This document shows, piece by piece, positions 9,165 to 18,393 of a stretch of 64,000 bases of DNA. The notes beneath the pieces were generated by a model. It was given only the letters and a program-made list of their open reading frames with translations. It searched no databases and had not been told where the DNA came from. Position numbers and translations under genes: made by a program. The DNA comes from Streptomyces pactum. GTDB lineage: Bacteria > Actinomycetota > Actinomycetes > Streptomycetales > Streptomycetaceae. The DNA lies in contig NZ_CP019724.1 in the NCBI RefSeq assembly GCF_002005225.1, forward strand, positions 2,170,001 to 2,234,000, read 5' to 3'. Position 1 is the stretch's first letter; every line of letters starts with the position of its first letter.

Positions 9165-9367
9165 CGGGCCGGGTTACGGCCGGGACCGCTTTGCCGGTCA
9201 GGCCGGCGCGGCGACCAGGACCGCTTTGCCGGTCAGGCCGGGTGGCAGCCCAGACCGCCTTGACGGTCAGGCCGGGTGGCAGCCCGGACCGCCTTGACGG
9301 TCAGGCCGGGTGGCAGCCCGGACCGCATGGACGGTCAGGCCAGCGTGGCGACCAGGACCGCCTTGAT
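9165..9367 (-). repeat. 34-bp direct repeats that are degenerate copies of the argF 3' end
   Basis: Head-to-tail units lie at 9196-9230, 9231-9264, 9265-9298 and 9299-9332. The last unit, 9333-9367, is the end of argF itself. A partial unit lies at about 9165-9195. The core is GGTCAGGCCGGGTGGCAGCC followed by CGGACCGCCTTGAC. On the argF strand the genuine copy encodes KAVLVATLA and stop; the downstream copies read similar peptides, such as KAVLVAAPA and stop in the copy at 9196. There are no spacers between units. Confidence 0.85.
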
Positions 9368-10342
9368 GGTGTGCAACCGGTTCTCCGCCTCGTCGAAGAC
9401 GACCGAGTGCGCGGACTCGAAGACCTCGTCCGTGACCTCCAGGGACTCGAGACCGTGGGCCTCGAAGACCTCCTGGCCGACCTTGGTGCCCAGGTCGTGG
9501 AAGGCGGGCAGGCAGTGCAGGAACTTCACGTCCGGGTTGCCGGTGGCGCGCAGGACGTCCATGGTCACCGCGTACGGGGCGAGGGCCTTGATCCGCTCGG
9601 CCCAGACGTCCTTGGGCTCGCCCATGGAGACCCAGACGTCGGTGACGACGAAGTCGGCGCCGCGCACGCCCTCGTCCAGGGCCTCGGTGAGCGTGACGCG
9701 CGCCCCGCTCGACTCGGCGAGCGCCCTCGCCCGGTCGACGACCTCCTGGGCGGGCCAGTAGGACTTCGGGGCGACGATGCGTACGTCCATGCCGAGCAGG
9801 GCGCCGGTGACCAGGTAGGAGTTGCCCATGTTGAAGCGGGCGTCGCCGAGGTAGGCGAACGTGATCTCGTGCGGGGGCCTGGCGCTGTGCTCGGTCATCG
9901 TGAGCACGTCGGCGAGCATCTGGGTGGGGTGCCAGTCGTCGGTCAGACCGTTGTAGACGGGCACGCCGGCGAAGGCCGCCAGCTCCTCGACCTTCCGCTG
10001 GCTGTCGCCCCGGTACTCGATCCCGTCGAACATGCGCCCCAGCACCCGCGCGGTGTCCTTCACGGACTCCTTGTGACCGATCTGCGAGCCCGCGGGGTCG
10101 AGGTACGTCGTCGAGGCACCCTGGTCGGCGGCGGCGACCTCGAACGCGCAACGCGTGCGCGTCGACGTCTTCTCGAAGATCAGCGCGATGTTCCTGCCCC
10201 GCAGGTACGGTGTCTCGGCCCCGGCCTTCTTCGCGGCCTTCAGCTCCGCGGCCAGCTCGACCAGGCCGCGGAACTCGTCCGCGGTGAAGTCGGTCTCCTT
10301 GAGGAAGTGGCGGCCGGCGAGGGCGGTCGGGACTGTCGCCAT
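9335..10342 (-). CDS. argF: Ornithine carbamoyltransferase
   Basis: A 335-residue protein catalysing citrulline/ornithine interconversion with carbamoyl phosphate. The carbamoyl-phosphate loop STRTR is at residues 60-64, [11 protein letters not shown] is near 135, and the ornithine-side motif HCLP is near 279. Length and motifs are normal. It lies directly after arginine deiminase on the same strand, which suggests the catabolic direction (the arcB role: citrulline to ornithine plus carbamoyl phosphate), although no carbamate kinase gene is visible. A palindromic AT-rich element lies in the 61-base gap upstream. Its 3' end is the source of a downstream array of 34-bp repeats. Confidence 0.93.
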   Translation of the reverse strand: MATVPTALAGRHFLKETDFTADEFRGLVELAAELKAAKKAGAETPYLRGRNIALIFEKTSTRTRCAFEVAAADQGASTTYLDPAGSQIGHKESVKDTARVLGRMFDGIEYRGDSQRKVEELAAFAGVPVYNGLTDDWHPTQMLADVLTMTEHSARPPHEITFAYLGDARFNMGNSYLVTGALLGMDVRIVAPKSYWPAQEVVDRARALAESSGARVTLTEALDEGVRGADFVVTDVWVSMGEPKDVWAERIKALAPYAVTMDVLRATGNPDVKFLHCLPAFHDLGTKVGQEVFEAHGLESLEVTDEVFESAHSVVFDEAENRLHTIKAVLVATLA

Positions 10343-10382
10343 GGGGGCGCTCCAGAGGTGCAGGGACGGGGACGGTTGGAAG

Positions 10383-10410
10383 TGTATACGAACTTCTGAA
10401 TTTCTATACA
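10383..10410. promoter_or_regulatory. Palindromic AT-rich operator/promoter candidate between arcA and argF
   Basis: TGTATA at 10383-10388 and TATACA at 10405-10410 are perfect 6-base inverted arms around a 16-base AT-rich centre holding GAACTTC and GAATTTC. It overlaps the arcA stop codon and precedes argF by 40 bases. Such AT-richness is exceptional in this DNA. An ArgR/AhrC-type site or a promoter is plausible but not shown. Confidence 0.4.
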
Positions 10411-11627
10411 GCCGCTCGTTCCACCGGACAGCTCATGCAGCGCGGCCCGCCCCGGCCCCGCCCCAGCTCACTGCCCGGGATCTCGATCACCTCGATGCCC
10501 TGTTTGCGCAGGTGGGTGTTGGTGGTGGCGTTCCGCTCGTAGGCGACGACCACGCCCGGCTCGACGGCCAGGACGTTGCAGCCGTCGTCCCACTGCTCGC
10601 GTTCGGCGGCGTGGACGTCCTGGGTGGCGGTCAGGACCCGGATCTCCCCCCGGCCGAGCGCGGCGGCGATCGCGCGGTGCATGTGCTCCGGCGGATGGTC
10701 GGTGACCTTCAGGTCCTTCTCCCCCGCGCCCGGCTCGATCGTGTACGAGCGGAGCATGCCGAGCCCGGCGTACTGCGTGAAGGTGTCGCCGTCCACCATG
10801 GTCATCACGGTGTCCAGATGCATGACGGCCCGCCGCTTGGGCATGTCGAGGGCCACGATCGTGCGCGCGGAGCCCGCCGCGAACAGCTTGTAGGCGAGCA
10901 TCTCGACCGCCTGGGGTGTGGTGCGCTCGCTCATGCCGATGAGTACCGCGCCGTTGCCGATGACGAGGACGTCGCCGCCCTCGATGGTGGAGGGGTAGTC
11001 GGCCTGCCCCTCGGACCAGAGGTGGAACGTCTCGTCCCGGAACAGCGGGTGGTGCCGGTAGATCGCCTCGAAGTGGACCGTCTCGCGCTGCCGGGCGGGC
11101 CAGCGCATGGCGTTGATGGAGACGCCGTCGTAGATCCAGGCCGAGGTGTCCCGGGTGAAGAGGTGGTTGGGCAGCGGCCCGAGCAGGAAGTCGTCCAGCT
11201 CCATGGCGTGGAAGCGCACGGAGGTCGGCTCCGGATGCGCGTCGAGGAACTCCCGCTTGGTCATGCCGCCGACCAGGGCCTCGGCGAGTTCGCGGGTCGG
11301 CAGGGTCTCGAAGGCGGCCCGGAGATGGTCCGTGGCCAGCACTCCGTACTCCTTCTCGTCGAAGACCCGGTCCAGGACGAGCCGCCGGGCCGCCGGGACG
11401 TCCAGGGTCTCGGTGAGCAGGTCGCCGAAGAGGTGCACCGCGACTCCGCGGTCGCGGAGCACGTCGGCGAACCCGTCGTGCTCGGCGCGCGCCCGGCGCA
11501 CCCAGAGCACGTCGTCGAAGAGAAGGGCGTCCTTGTTGCTGGGGGTGAGCCTTTTGAGCTCGAGGTCCGGCCGGTGCAGGATGACGCGGGTGAGCCGCCC
11601 GGCTTCGGAGTCGACTTGGAATCCCAT
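10404..11627 (-). CDS. arcA: Arginine deiminase
   Basis: A 407-residue guanidine-modifying enzyme converting arginine to citrulline and ammonia. Visible family motifs are [33 protein letters not shown] and the catalytic cysteine in CMSCPVER close to the C-terminus. I chose the ATG at 11627 because the family begins at this point ([20 protein letters not shown]) and GGATGG precedes it; a further upstream start would add 11 residues. It is followed by argF after 61 bases and the permease further on, making an arginine deiminase pathway unit that lacks carbamate kinase in this window. Confidence 0.93.
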   Translation of the reverse strand: MGFQVDSEAGRLTRVILHRPDLELKRLTPSNKDALLFDDVLWVRRARAEHDGFADVLRDRGVAVHLFGDLLTETLDVPAARRLVLDRVFDEKEYGVLATDHLRAAFETLPTRELAEALVGGMTKREFLDAHPEPTSVRFHAMELDDFLLGPLPNHLFTRDTSAWIYDGVSINAMRWPARQRETVHFEAIYRHHPLFRDETFHLWSEGQADYPSTIEGGDVLVIGNGAVLIGMSERTTPQAVEMLAYKLFAAGSARTIVALDMPKRRAVMHLDTVMTMVDGDTFTQYAGLGMLRSYTIEPGAGEKDLKVTDHPPEHMHRAIAAALGRGEIRVLTATQDVHAAEREQWDDGCNVLAVEPGVVVAYERNATTNTHLRKQGIEVIEIPGSELGRGRGGPRCMSCPVERAAV

Positions 11628-11691
11628 GCCACCATCCTGACCATTCGGGCGCCTGTTCACCCCCTGCTTGCCCAGACCCGTGCCCCCCGCT

Positions 11692-13950
11692 TCAGCCGCT
11701 GGGCTGGGGCTGGAGCAGCTCCGGGCGGGCGAGCGGGCGGCGGGTCAGGTGCCCCGGGTCCAGGGCCGCGCGGGCGACGATCCAGCCGGACAGCGCGTGG
11801 GGGTCGGCCGGGTCACGGGCGAGTCCCCCGGCGTAGCCGGCCAGCGCGGTGGCCGGGTCACCGGCGGCGAGGTGCTCGTCGGGGGTACGGGGGGCGACGG
11901 GGCGGGTGGCGAACGCGTGGGTGCGCGGGTCGGGCCAGAAACCGCGGTCCGGCCGGAAACGGAGGGTGCCGTCCGGCCCGGGCGGCACCGCTACGTTGCG
12001 CAGCCGCCACTGGGTGCGGTGCAGGGCGGCGGCCGTACGGGCCCGGGTCAGGGCGGCCGGGTCGACGGGTACGCGCAGCCAGCCGTCCAGCGTCCGGGCG
12101 AGGCCCTCGACGAGCCGGCGCCCCGGCGGGGTGAGCCGGGCACTGGTCAGGAGGGTCCGTACGACCAGTCGGCTCTGCAGCCGGCGCAGCGCAAAGTGGT
12201 AGGCGGCGGCCTCGGCGTGCTCCGGCTCCTCGAACCGGTCCCGCCAGAAGCCGGCGACGCCGGTGAAGGCGTACGCGCCGTGCAGCAGCCCGGTGAGGTG
12301 GCGCGGGTCGGCACGCCAGGGGGCGTAGTAGCGCTCCTCGCGGTCGTCGTCGAGGAGGGGGAAGAGGTGGAGGAGCGCGGCGAGCTTGCTGTGCTGGAAC
12401 TCGTGGACGAGGGTCTCGGCGAGGGCGAGCGCGGATGCCGGGCGGGATATCAGCATGGCGCCGAAGGAGTCGCCGCTGGACGCGGAGACGGCGACGCTCG
12501 GCGGAGCGGGCGGGGTGGGGGCGGTACGGCCGTAGGGCACGACGGCGCGTATGAGGGCCGGGTCGAGTCGCCCCGGCCCCTGACCGCCGCCGGCCCCCGC
12601 GAGGATCGCGACGGCGCCGTCGAAGACCCGCTGCCACTCCGCCGCCTCACCGGCGTGGAGCCGGGCGGGCGGGACCGGATCGTCGAGGTCGCGGTAGGGG
12701 CCGAGGTCGTCGAGGGGTATCGCGACGGGGCCGGCGGGGGTGGTGTGGGTGAGGGTCCGCAGGGGGAGCCAGGAGGGCCCGTCGGCGTCACCGGCGGGTG
12801 CTGCCGGCCCCGGCGTGTGCGGCTCCGGGACGCGTCCCGGGCCGGGCGACGGCGGACCGGGCGTCGGCGAAGTGGCACCCCGGGCCGGTGTCACCGGGCG
12901 GACGGCCGACGGCGTGGCGGCCGTCGCCGACGACACGCGACGGGCGTCGGTGGGAGCGCGCTCCGGGGGCGCCGGGCGGGCGGGGGGCGATGCGGCGGTG
13001 GGCGCGGGCCGGAGCGAGGCGTCCGTGGTGGTCACCGGCCCGGCGGCGTCCGACGGCTCGTCCGACGGCGCGAGGGAGCCGGGCCCAGGTGGCACGGAGG
13101 GCCCGGGGGAACCGGACGCCGACGGCGCGGGAGAACCGGAAGCAGACGGCACAGAGGGCGGCCCCACGGAGCCGGACGCAGGCGACACGGAAGACCGGAG
13201 GCAACCGGACGCCGACGGCGCGGGAGGGTCGAGGGAACCGGACTCGGGCGGCGCGGAAGACCCGGGAGAACCGGACGCCGACGGCGCGCAGGGCCCCACG
13301 GAAGCGGACGCAGACGGCGTAGGAGGCCCGGTGGGCGGGACGGGCCGGGTGGTGGCCGGTGCGGTGGCCGGTGTGGTGGCCGGTCGGCAGGTCATGGTCG
13401 TCGGGGAGCCGTCGCGCCGCTGGGCCGAGAGGGTCAGTTCGCCCCGGCTCGTCGTCGCGGCCAGGGCCACCGTGAGGCCCGGCTCCGCCTGGGGAAGCCG
13501 GGCCTGTCCCAGGGCCGGGAGGTACACCGTCCCGTCGGTGAGCGGGACTTCGAGGGTCGTCTCCAGGCCGGCGTGCAGGGTCGCGGTGAGGGCCAGCAGG
13601 TTCAGGTGACCCGCTTCCGCCCACAGGGGAGGCCCGGTGGCGGTGCCGTGCAGCCGGCGCAGCATGTGGGCGATCCATCCGCCGGTGGCCGGGGCGGCCA
13701 GCAGCCCTTCGACCGCCTCCGGGACCCGCTCGGCGGCCTCCTTGAGAACGGACCAGGCCTCGGCGGGCGCGGCCAGCGGGGTGGGCACGCCCGCCAGACG
13801 GTCGAGCAGCGTGCGCAACAGGAGAAGTCGGCGGGCCCGTTCCGCCCGTGCCAGGAAGGAGACGGCCTCCACGGCGCCGCCTCCGGCGGCCAGTTCCGCG
13901 AAGAGCCGCTCCGGCATGCGGAAGACGGCAGGGCGCGGCTCACCGGTCAT
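11692..13950 (-). CDS. HExxH-motif putative peptide modification protein
   Basis: A 752-residue protein resembling the HExxH family found with FxSxx-COOH-type RiPP systems of actinobacteria. The N-terminal domain (about 1-190) begins [16 protein letters not shown]. Then comes a Pro/Ser/Gly-rich linker (about 195-390) encoded by imperfect tandem repeats, and a C-terminal domain with the putative metal site [10 protein letters not shown] near residue 510. The family is thought to modify ribosomal peptides; no reaction can be assigned from sequence. GGAGG sits 8 bases before the ATG. A precursor-like peptide gene lies 108 bases upstream on the same strand. No radical SAM gene is visible. Confidence 0.72.
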   Translation of the reverse strand: MTGEPRPAVFRMPERLFAELAAGGGAVEAVSFLARAERARRLLLLRTLLDRLAGVPTPLAAPAEAWSVLKEAAERVPEAVEGLLAAPATGGWIAHMLRRLHGTATGPPLWAEAGHLNLLALTATLHAGLETTLEVPLTDGTVYLPALGQARLPQAEPGLTVALAATTSRGELTLSAQRRDGSPTTMTCRPATTPATAPATTRPVPPTGPPTPSASASVGPCAPSASGSPGSSAPPESGSLDPPAPSASGCLRSSVSPASGSVGPPSVPSASGSPAPSASGSPGPSVPPGPGSLAPSDEPSDAAGPVTTTDASLRPAPTAASPPARPAPPERAPTDARRVSSATAATPSAVRPVTPARGATSPTPGPPSPGPGRVPEPHTPGPAAPAGDADGPSWLPLRTLTHTTPAGPVAIPLDDLGPYRDLDDPVPPARLHAGEAAEWQRVFDGAVAILAGAGGGQGPGRLDPALIRAVVPYGRTAPTPPAPPSVAVSASSGDSFGAMLISRPASALALAETLVHEFQHSKLAALLHLFPLLDDDREERYYAPWRADPRHLTGLLHGAYAFTGVAGFWRDRFEEPEHAEAAAYHFALRRLQSRLVVRTLLTSARLTPPGRRLVEGLARTLDGWLRVPVDPAALTRARTAAALHRTQWRLRNVAVPPGPDGTLRFRPDRGFWPDPRTHAFATRPVAPRTPDEHLAAGDPATALAGYAGGLARDPADPHALSGWIVARAALDPGHLTRRPLARPELLQPQPSG
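13075..13325 (-). repeat. Imperfect tandem repeats encoding a Ser/Pro/Gly linker
   Basis: Units around GAACCGGACGCCGACGGCG recur about every 30-40 bases inside the HExxH gene. They give peptides such as [20 protein letters not shown] and [10 protein letters not shown] at roughly residues 208-292. The block reads in one frame and looks like an expanded flexible linker between the two folded halves, prone to length change by slippage. Confidence 0.75.
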
Positions 13951-14058
13951 GGGCGGGGACCTCCGGTTGCGGGTGCGGGCAGGCAGGGGCCCCGGCAGGC
14001 GCACGGCCGGACCCGTCAAGGGTGCGACGTACGACGTGCGGCGGGCAGCGGGCAGCGA

Positions 14059-14289
14059 CTATTCGGCCCGGGCACCACCACCGTCCTGGCCACCGCGGAC
14101 TCCGCCACGGGCACGCAGTACCTCTTCCAGCAGACGGGCGGTGGGGCGAAGCGGCGCCAGACCGTCCACTGCGGTCAGGGGCAGCCCCGCGAGGTCGGAC
14201 AGGTCCGACTCCCAGACGTCGGCACCCACAGCGGCGGCCGGCTCACGGGCGGCGGCTGCGGCTCGGTGCAGAGCGGGCGGCTGGTCCAA
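14059..14289 (-). CDS. Small precursor-like peptide, FxSxx-COOH family-like but without the FxSxx end
   Basis: A 76-residue product. The TTG start at 14289 is chosen because GGGGGAG lies 4 bases upstream; the frame is open to an ATG at 14385. The part ESDLSDLAGLPLTAVDGLAP and LLEEVL resembles, from memory, the leader region of FxSxx-COOH precursors. The C-terminus instead ends GGVRGGQDGGGARAE, so the hallmark C-terminal FxSxx is absent. Position just upstream of the HExxH gene on the same strand supports a substrate role. It could also be a small regulatory partner. Identity is tentative. Confidence 0.5.
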   Translation of the reverse strand: MDQPPALHRAAAAAREPAAAVGADVWESDLSDLAGLPLTAVDGLAPLRPTARLLEEVLRARGGVRGGQDGGGARAE

Positions 14290-14394
14290 GGTGCTCCCCC
14301 TTCTCGCACGATGGCACTCGATGCCTCGTGCACGTGTTCCTTCCATCATGGCCATTTCCAGCGCTGTCGAAAACCGTACGATCACGCCACTCGA

Positions 14395-15555
14395 TCACCG
14401 CCGGCCTCCGCCGGGTCTCGTCGATGCCGCCAACGCGTCGAGGGCCGACCCCAGTTCAGCCTTCCGATCGGCGTCGTCGTCGACGGCCACGACGGCGTCG
14501 TACAGCGTCCACAGCTCCTCGGGACGGCGTCGGGCGAGCGCGTTCAGGATTCCGGCCGCGTCCGTGCGGGCCTTGGTGTGGCGGGGCAGCACCGCCGTGA
14601 CCCCCGGGTCCAACGCGGCCAGCACGGTCTGCCGTTCGGCGGGGTCGCCCATCAAGGGGTAGGCGAGGAGCGCCTCGACCGCCCGCGCCAGCGGCGAGGC
14701 CGGACGGGTCACCGGGGCGCGCGCCGGCGGCCCCAGCGACTCGGTACGGTCGGGGCCCTGCAACCGGATCTCGGGATGCTGCAGAGTACGGCCCGACTCC
14801 CTGAGGGCCGCGATGCGCGCCCGTACGGCCGGAAACAGTTCCTCCGCATCCGGCGGCGCGGGCAGCGCGTCACTCCGCTCGGTCAGCAGGGCGAGCAGCA
14901 CGTCGGAGAAGAGCCCGGTGGCGCGCCGCGGGTCGTTGGCGGCGGCCCGGCCGCGGCCAGCGGCCCGCAGCACCGTCTGCCGGTGGCCGAGGGTGCGGCG
15001 CCCCACGGGCAGTGCGTCCGGCGGCAGTTGCTCGCGAAAGGCCAGGTCCTCCTCGAAGGTCTCGCAGGCGTCCACGATCCACAACTGCTCGGCGAATCCC
15101 GGCACGGCGTCCCCGGCGTACCGTGCCAGCGCGGAGTCCAGGTCGATGCCCAGCTTGTCTGCGGTGGTGGCGTCCGCGCAGAACAGTCTGAGGTGGCCGG
15201 CGAGATCGAGCACACCGTGGCCGCCCCACCACACCCACAGGACGTCGCCGGATACCTGCGGCAGGTGGCGCACCAGGGCGCGGCGGAGGGTGGCGTGGTC
15301 GGCGGGGGCGTACGGCACTGCGGGGGCGTACGGCGGCAGCGGTGACAGGTGGACGTGGAGGTTGTCCTCCGGCACCCCGGCCGTCCGCAGCACGTGCCGG
15401 AAGCGCACGGCGTCCCGGGCGGGCCCGGGCAGGTCCCAGGGCGGGCCGGCGCCGTAGGCCTCGATGCCGACGATCAGCGCGTGCACCCGCGCGGGGTCGA
15501 GGCGCGGCGCGGAGGGTGTTCCCGCCGGCGCGGTGGTGGACTCGGGGCCGGTCAC
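14395..15555 (-). CDS. Caspase-like (C14) peptidase with C-terminal effector-associated domain
   Basis: A 386-residue protein. Residues about 20-215 form a caspase-like fold, with ALIVGIEAYG at the first strand, the catalytic His in WWGGHGVLD (about residue 112) and the catalytic Cys in LWIVDACETFEED (about 163). Residues about 285-380 (ARAVEALLAYPLMGDPAERQTVL onward) resemble the EAD2 effector-associated adaptor domain, which links effectors to NTPase sensors by like-with-like contacts in bacterial conflict systems. It overlaps the alpha/beta hydrolase stop region by 4 bases (ATGA) and so is translationally coupled to it. Cleavage target unknown; probably a regulated suicide or signalling protease. 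Confidence 0.78.
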   Translation of the reverse strand: MTGPESTTAPAGTPSAPRLDPARVHALIVGIEAYGAGPPWDLPGPARDAVRFRHVLRTAGVPEDNLHVHLSPLPPYAPAVPYAPADHATLRRALVRHLPQVSGDVLWVWWGGHGVLDLAGHLRLFCADATTADKLGIDLDSALARYAGDAVPGFAEQLWIVDACETFEEDLAFREQLPPDALPVGRRTLGHRQTVLRAAGRGRAAANDPRRATGLFSDVLLALLTERSDALPAPPDAEELFPAVRARIAALRESGRTLQHPEIRLQGPDRTESLGPPARAPVTRPASPLARAVEALLAYPLMGDPAERQTVLAALDPGVTAVLPRHTKARTDAAGILNALARRRPEELWTLYDAVVAVDDDADRKAELGSALDALAASTRPGGGRR

Positions 15556-16751
15556 GGCAGGCGTTCCACGATGTGGCGGAAGACCTCGGGATTCGTCCAG
15601 TAGGCGCTGTGCGCGGCCGGGAAGGGCTGGCGGCTGTCGACCGCCGTGTCGGTGACGCGCCCCGGGAAGAGGCCCTCCCCGAGGTAGGAGAGCAGGTCCC
15701 GCGGATCGTAGAGATTCAGCCAGTCCGGGACGTGCGGCGGCAGCGGAGCGGGGTGTTCCAGGGTGGGCAGGGACCCCGACTCGTACAGCAAGGGTGCCTG
15801 GGAACCGGCCGTCACCAGGAGCCGGACCTGGGGCAGCGGTGCCGAGATCAGTGTGTCCAGGGCGATGATGCCGCCGAGGCTGTGGCCGATGAGGACGACG
15901 GGGGGCCGCAGTCCTTCGACGAGTGCGCGCAGGTCGGCACGGACAGCGGCGCCGCGGCTGAGGTAGCGCAGGATGTCCGCGGCCGCGGGGTGGGCGGCTT
16001 CCGTGAGGGCGCGTCGGCGGCGCACGGCGGCACGGGATGCCGCGGAGCCCGCGATCCGCAGTGCCATGGAGCGCACTCCGCGTTCCGTGCCGGGGGCGGG
16101 GGCGCCGAGGGCCGCGGCGAGCCGTTCGGCGACCGCGTCGCGGATGTCGCCGCCCGGTACGAGAGGTGTGTCGGTGTCGAGGGCGTCGGCGATGATCCGC
16201 GCGGTGAGGCTGCGCGCGGCGACGGCCGCCAGATCGCCGGGGCCGAGGGCGTCGGCGGCCGGGCCGAGGAGCGGATGGACGGCGAGCTCACCGGCGGCAC
16301 GGGACAGGCCGTCACCCAACTCGGCCGCGGGTCCGTCGCCCTGGGCGGCGAGCGCGAACAGGCGCTCGCGCAGGCCCTGCTCGGGCGGAACGGATCCGGG
16401 CGGCCGTTCGGCGCCAGGAGTGCCGCCGGCCGCGGCGAGCGCGAGTTCGGCGTAAGGATCGGCGTAGCGGGCGGCCCAGGCGTCCGTGGTGTCCTCCCCG
16501 GCGGCCGTGGTGACCTCGGCGGCGGCCGCACCGCCCGCGAACGCCGCCGGTCCCCGGGCCGTGGCTCCCGGCCCCGGCGGCAGGCTGGCCCCGCCGGCGG
16601 CGAGGGTGGCGCCGTGCGAGCCACCCCAGTAGTACGGGACGATGCGCAGCCCGTCGCGCAGTGTGGTCAGCCCTGCTCCGACGCGCCCCGCGAGCTTCGA
16701 GAAGCCCGGTTCGCGCACCCCCGTGCCGTGGATGAAAACGACCGCCGTCAT
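15552..16751 (-). CDS. Alpha/beta hydrolase (lipase/esterase-like)
   Basis: A 399-residue protein with a clear alpha/beta hydrolase start (MTAVVFIHGTGVREPG) and the nucleophile elbow GHSLGG near residue 295, inside PPVVLIGHSLGGIIALDTL. A late His in PFPAAHSAYW near residue 380 could complete the triad. Between strand 1 and the nucleophile there is an unusually long Ala-rich insertion. The ATG at 16751, after GGGGGGC, is preferred to longer starts. The gene is coupled by ATGA to the caspase-like gene, so the two enzymes probably act together as effector or processing components. Confidence 0.75.
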   Translation of the reverse strand: MTAVVFIHGTGVREPGFSKLAGRVGAGLTTLRDGLRIVPYYWGGSHGATLAAGGASLPPGPGATARGPAAFAGGAAAAEVTTAAGEDTTDAWAARYADPYAELALAAAGGTPGAERPPGSVPPEQGLRERLFALAAQGDGPAAELGDGLSRAAGELAVHPLLGPAADALGPGDLAAVAARSLTARIIADALDTDTPLVPGGDIRDAVAERLAAALGAPAPGTERGVRSMALRIAGSAASRAAVRRRRALTEAAHPAAADILRYLSRGAAVRADLRALVEGLRPPVVLIGHSLGGIIALDTLISAPLPQVRLLVTAGSQAPLLYESGSLPTLEHPAPLPPHVPDWLNLYDPRDLLSYLGEGLFPGRVTDTAVDSRQPFPAAHSAYWTNPEVFRHIVERLP

Positions 16752-16903
16752 GTGCCCCCCGTGACACCAGTGCCCTGCTGTGTACGACTCCTTGGTGACG
16801 TCAAGGTACCCATACCCTCCGGTACTCGGGCCGACGCGGCGTCGACGGCCCGTTCCACCGCCGGGCGACCGGTACCGACAACCGGACACCGGGGGGACTC
16901 GCC

Positions 16904-18259
16904 GTGAGCCCTGATTCGACCGTCACGCACTTCCTGCTCGCCTCGGCGCTGATCCTCGCGGTCGGTCACGGAGCGGGCTGGACCGCCCGGCGACTGAAGC
17001 AGCCCTACATCGTCGGTCAGTTGGTGGCGGGCATAGCCCTCGGCCCCTCGCTGCTCGGCAGCGCGGCACCGGGTGCCTACTCGGTGCTGTTCCCGGCGGG
17101 ACTCACGACGGCACTGACGGGCCTGGCCCAGTTCTCCCTGGTGGTGTTCCTGTTCGCGGTCGGGTACGAACTGGACCTGAAGGTGCTGGGCGACCGTGCG
17201 CGCACGGTACTGACCGTGGCGGCCGCCGCCTTCCTGGTGCCGATGGCCGCGGGCAGCGGCGCCGCGCTGCTGTTCCGGGAACAGTTGCACGGCCTGGGCG
17301 TGTCCCGGGTCGGTCCCGCCGTGGTCGTCTTCGCGGGTGTCGCGCTGTCGATAACGGCGGTGCCGGTGCTCACGGCCATGGTGCGGGAGAACGGCCTGGC
17401 CAGCTCGGTTCCGGGCGTGCTGGCGGTCTCCGCCGCCGGGCTGATGGACGTCGTCGGCTGGACGGTCCTGGCCGGCACGCTGCTGGACGGTGCCGGGGAG
17501 CGGTCGCTCGGCCCGGGGTGGCGAGCGTTGGCCGCGGTCTCCTTCATCGGCCTGATGCTCGTGGTCGCCCGGCCGCTGCTGCGCAGGCTGCTGTGGCGCA
17601 CCCGGATGGAGCCGCTGCTCCGGCTGTCGCTGCTGATCGCCTTCGCCTTCGGGTCGGCGTGCGTGACGCAGTACCTGGGGCTGCACGCCATCTGCGGCGC
17701 GCTGCTCGCCGGTGTCGTCTGCCCGCGTGAGAAGAACGGCACGCTCGACCCCGACCTGCTGCGTCCGCTGCACGCCATCGCTTCACTGCTGCTGCCCTTC
17801 TTCTTCGTCTTCTCGGGCCAGGCCGTCGTCCTGAACAGCCTGACGGCCTCGGGGTGGGTCGCGGTGCTGGTGGTGACGGTGCTGGCGGTCACCACGAAGA
17901 TCGGCAGCGGTACGGCGGCGGCCCGGCTGGGCGGGCTGGGCCGCGACGACGCGCGGACGGTGGGGGTCCTGCTGAACACCCGCGGGCTCACCGAGCTGAT
18001 CGCCCTCGACGCGGGGTTCCAGGCGGGGCTGTTGAGCAAGCCCCTGTACACGGTCCTGGTGCTCATGGCGCTGGCCACGACGCTTCTCACCCAGCCGTTG
18101 CTGCTGCTGGCCGGCCGGCTGGCCGCGGCCCGGCCGGACACCGTCGCGGGCGACGGTCCCGACGTTCTCGTCGGGTCCCGGCCGTCGGACGCCGGCGTGC
18201 TGCCGCGGGAACGCGCCTCCGACGATCCACCGGCCGCCGCGCTGCCGGACGCGGGCTGA
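16904..18259 (+). CDS. CPA2-type cation:proton antiporter
   Basis: A 451-residue integral membrane protein with about 12 helices and family motifs such as QPYIVGQLVAGIALGPSLLG near the N-terminus, FSLVVFLFAVGYELDLKVL, ALSITAVPVLTAM, and GVLLNTRGLTELIALDAGF near the end of the membrane domain. It exchanges Na+ or K+ for protons; the cation is unknown. It is transcribed opposite to the surrounding conflict genes and divergently from the hydrolase, so it splits the locus. A GTG start is preceded by GGGGGGACTCGCC. It has no RCK/TrkA domain. Confidence 0.84.
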   Translation: MSPDSTVTHFLLASALILAVGHGAGWTARRLKQPYIVGQLVAGIALGPSLLGSAAPGAYSVLFPAGLTTALTGLAQFSLVVFLFAVGYELDLKVLGDRARTVLTVAAAAFLVPMAAGSGAALLFREQLHGLGVSRVGPAVVVFAGVALSITAVPVLTAMVRENGLASSVPGVLAVSAAGLMDVVGWTVLAGTLLDGAGERSLGPGWRALAAVSFIGLMLVVARPLLRRLLWRTRMEPLLRLSLLIAFAFGSACVTQYLGLHAICGALLAGVVCPREKNGTLDPDLLRPLHAIASLLLPFFFVFSGQAVVLNSLTASGWVAVLVVTVLAVTTKIGSGTAAARLGGLGRDDARTVGVLLNTRGLTELIALDAGFQAGLLSKPLYTVLVLMALATTLLTQPLLLLAGRLAAARPDTVAGDGPDVLVGSRPSDAGVLPRERASDDPPAAALPDAG

Positions 18260-18274
18260 CCGGCGGGCCGTGAG

Positions 18275-18326
18275 GGGCGGCCGTGGGGGCTGCGTGGGGG
18301 GGGCGTACACCTCCCACGGCCCGCCC
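18275..18326. terminator. Hairpin between convergent antiporter and STAND protein genes
   Basis: GGGCGGCCGTGGG at 18275-18287 pairs with CCCACGGCCCGCCC at 18313-18326, with one bulged base and a long loop. It lies between two converging genes and could act as a bidirectional terminator; there is no T tract, as is common in this group. Confidence 0.4.
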
Positions 18327-18393
18327 GGCCGCTTCCGCCACCTCCGCGGCCCGACACCCGGCACGGGCGCCCGGCACCCGGGGCGGGGATGCC

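Noticed and set aside
9196..9367. Possible CRISPR array
   Set aside because: Units are contiguous with no spacers, derive from the argF 3' end, and no cas genes are nearby.
11668..15345. A 1,225-codon open frame on the plus strand
   Set aside because: Antisense to the HExxH, peptide and caspase-like genes; repetitive Gly/Arg/Gln product with no recognisable domain.
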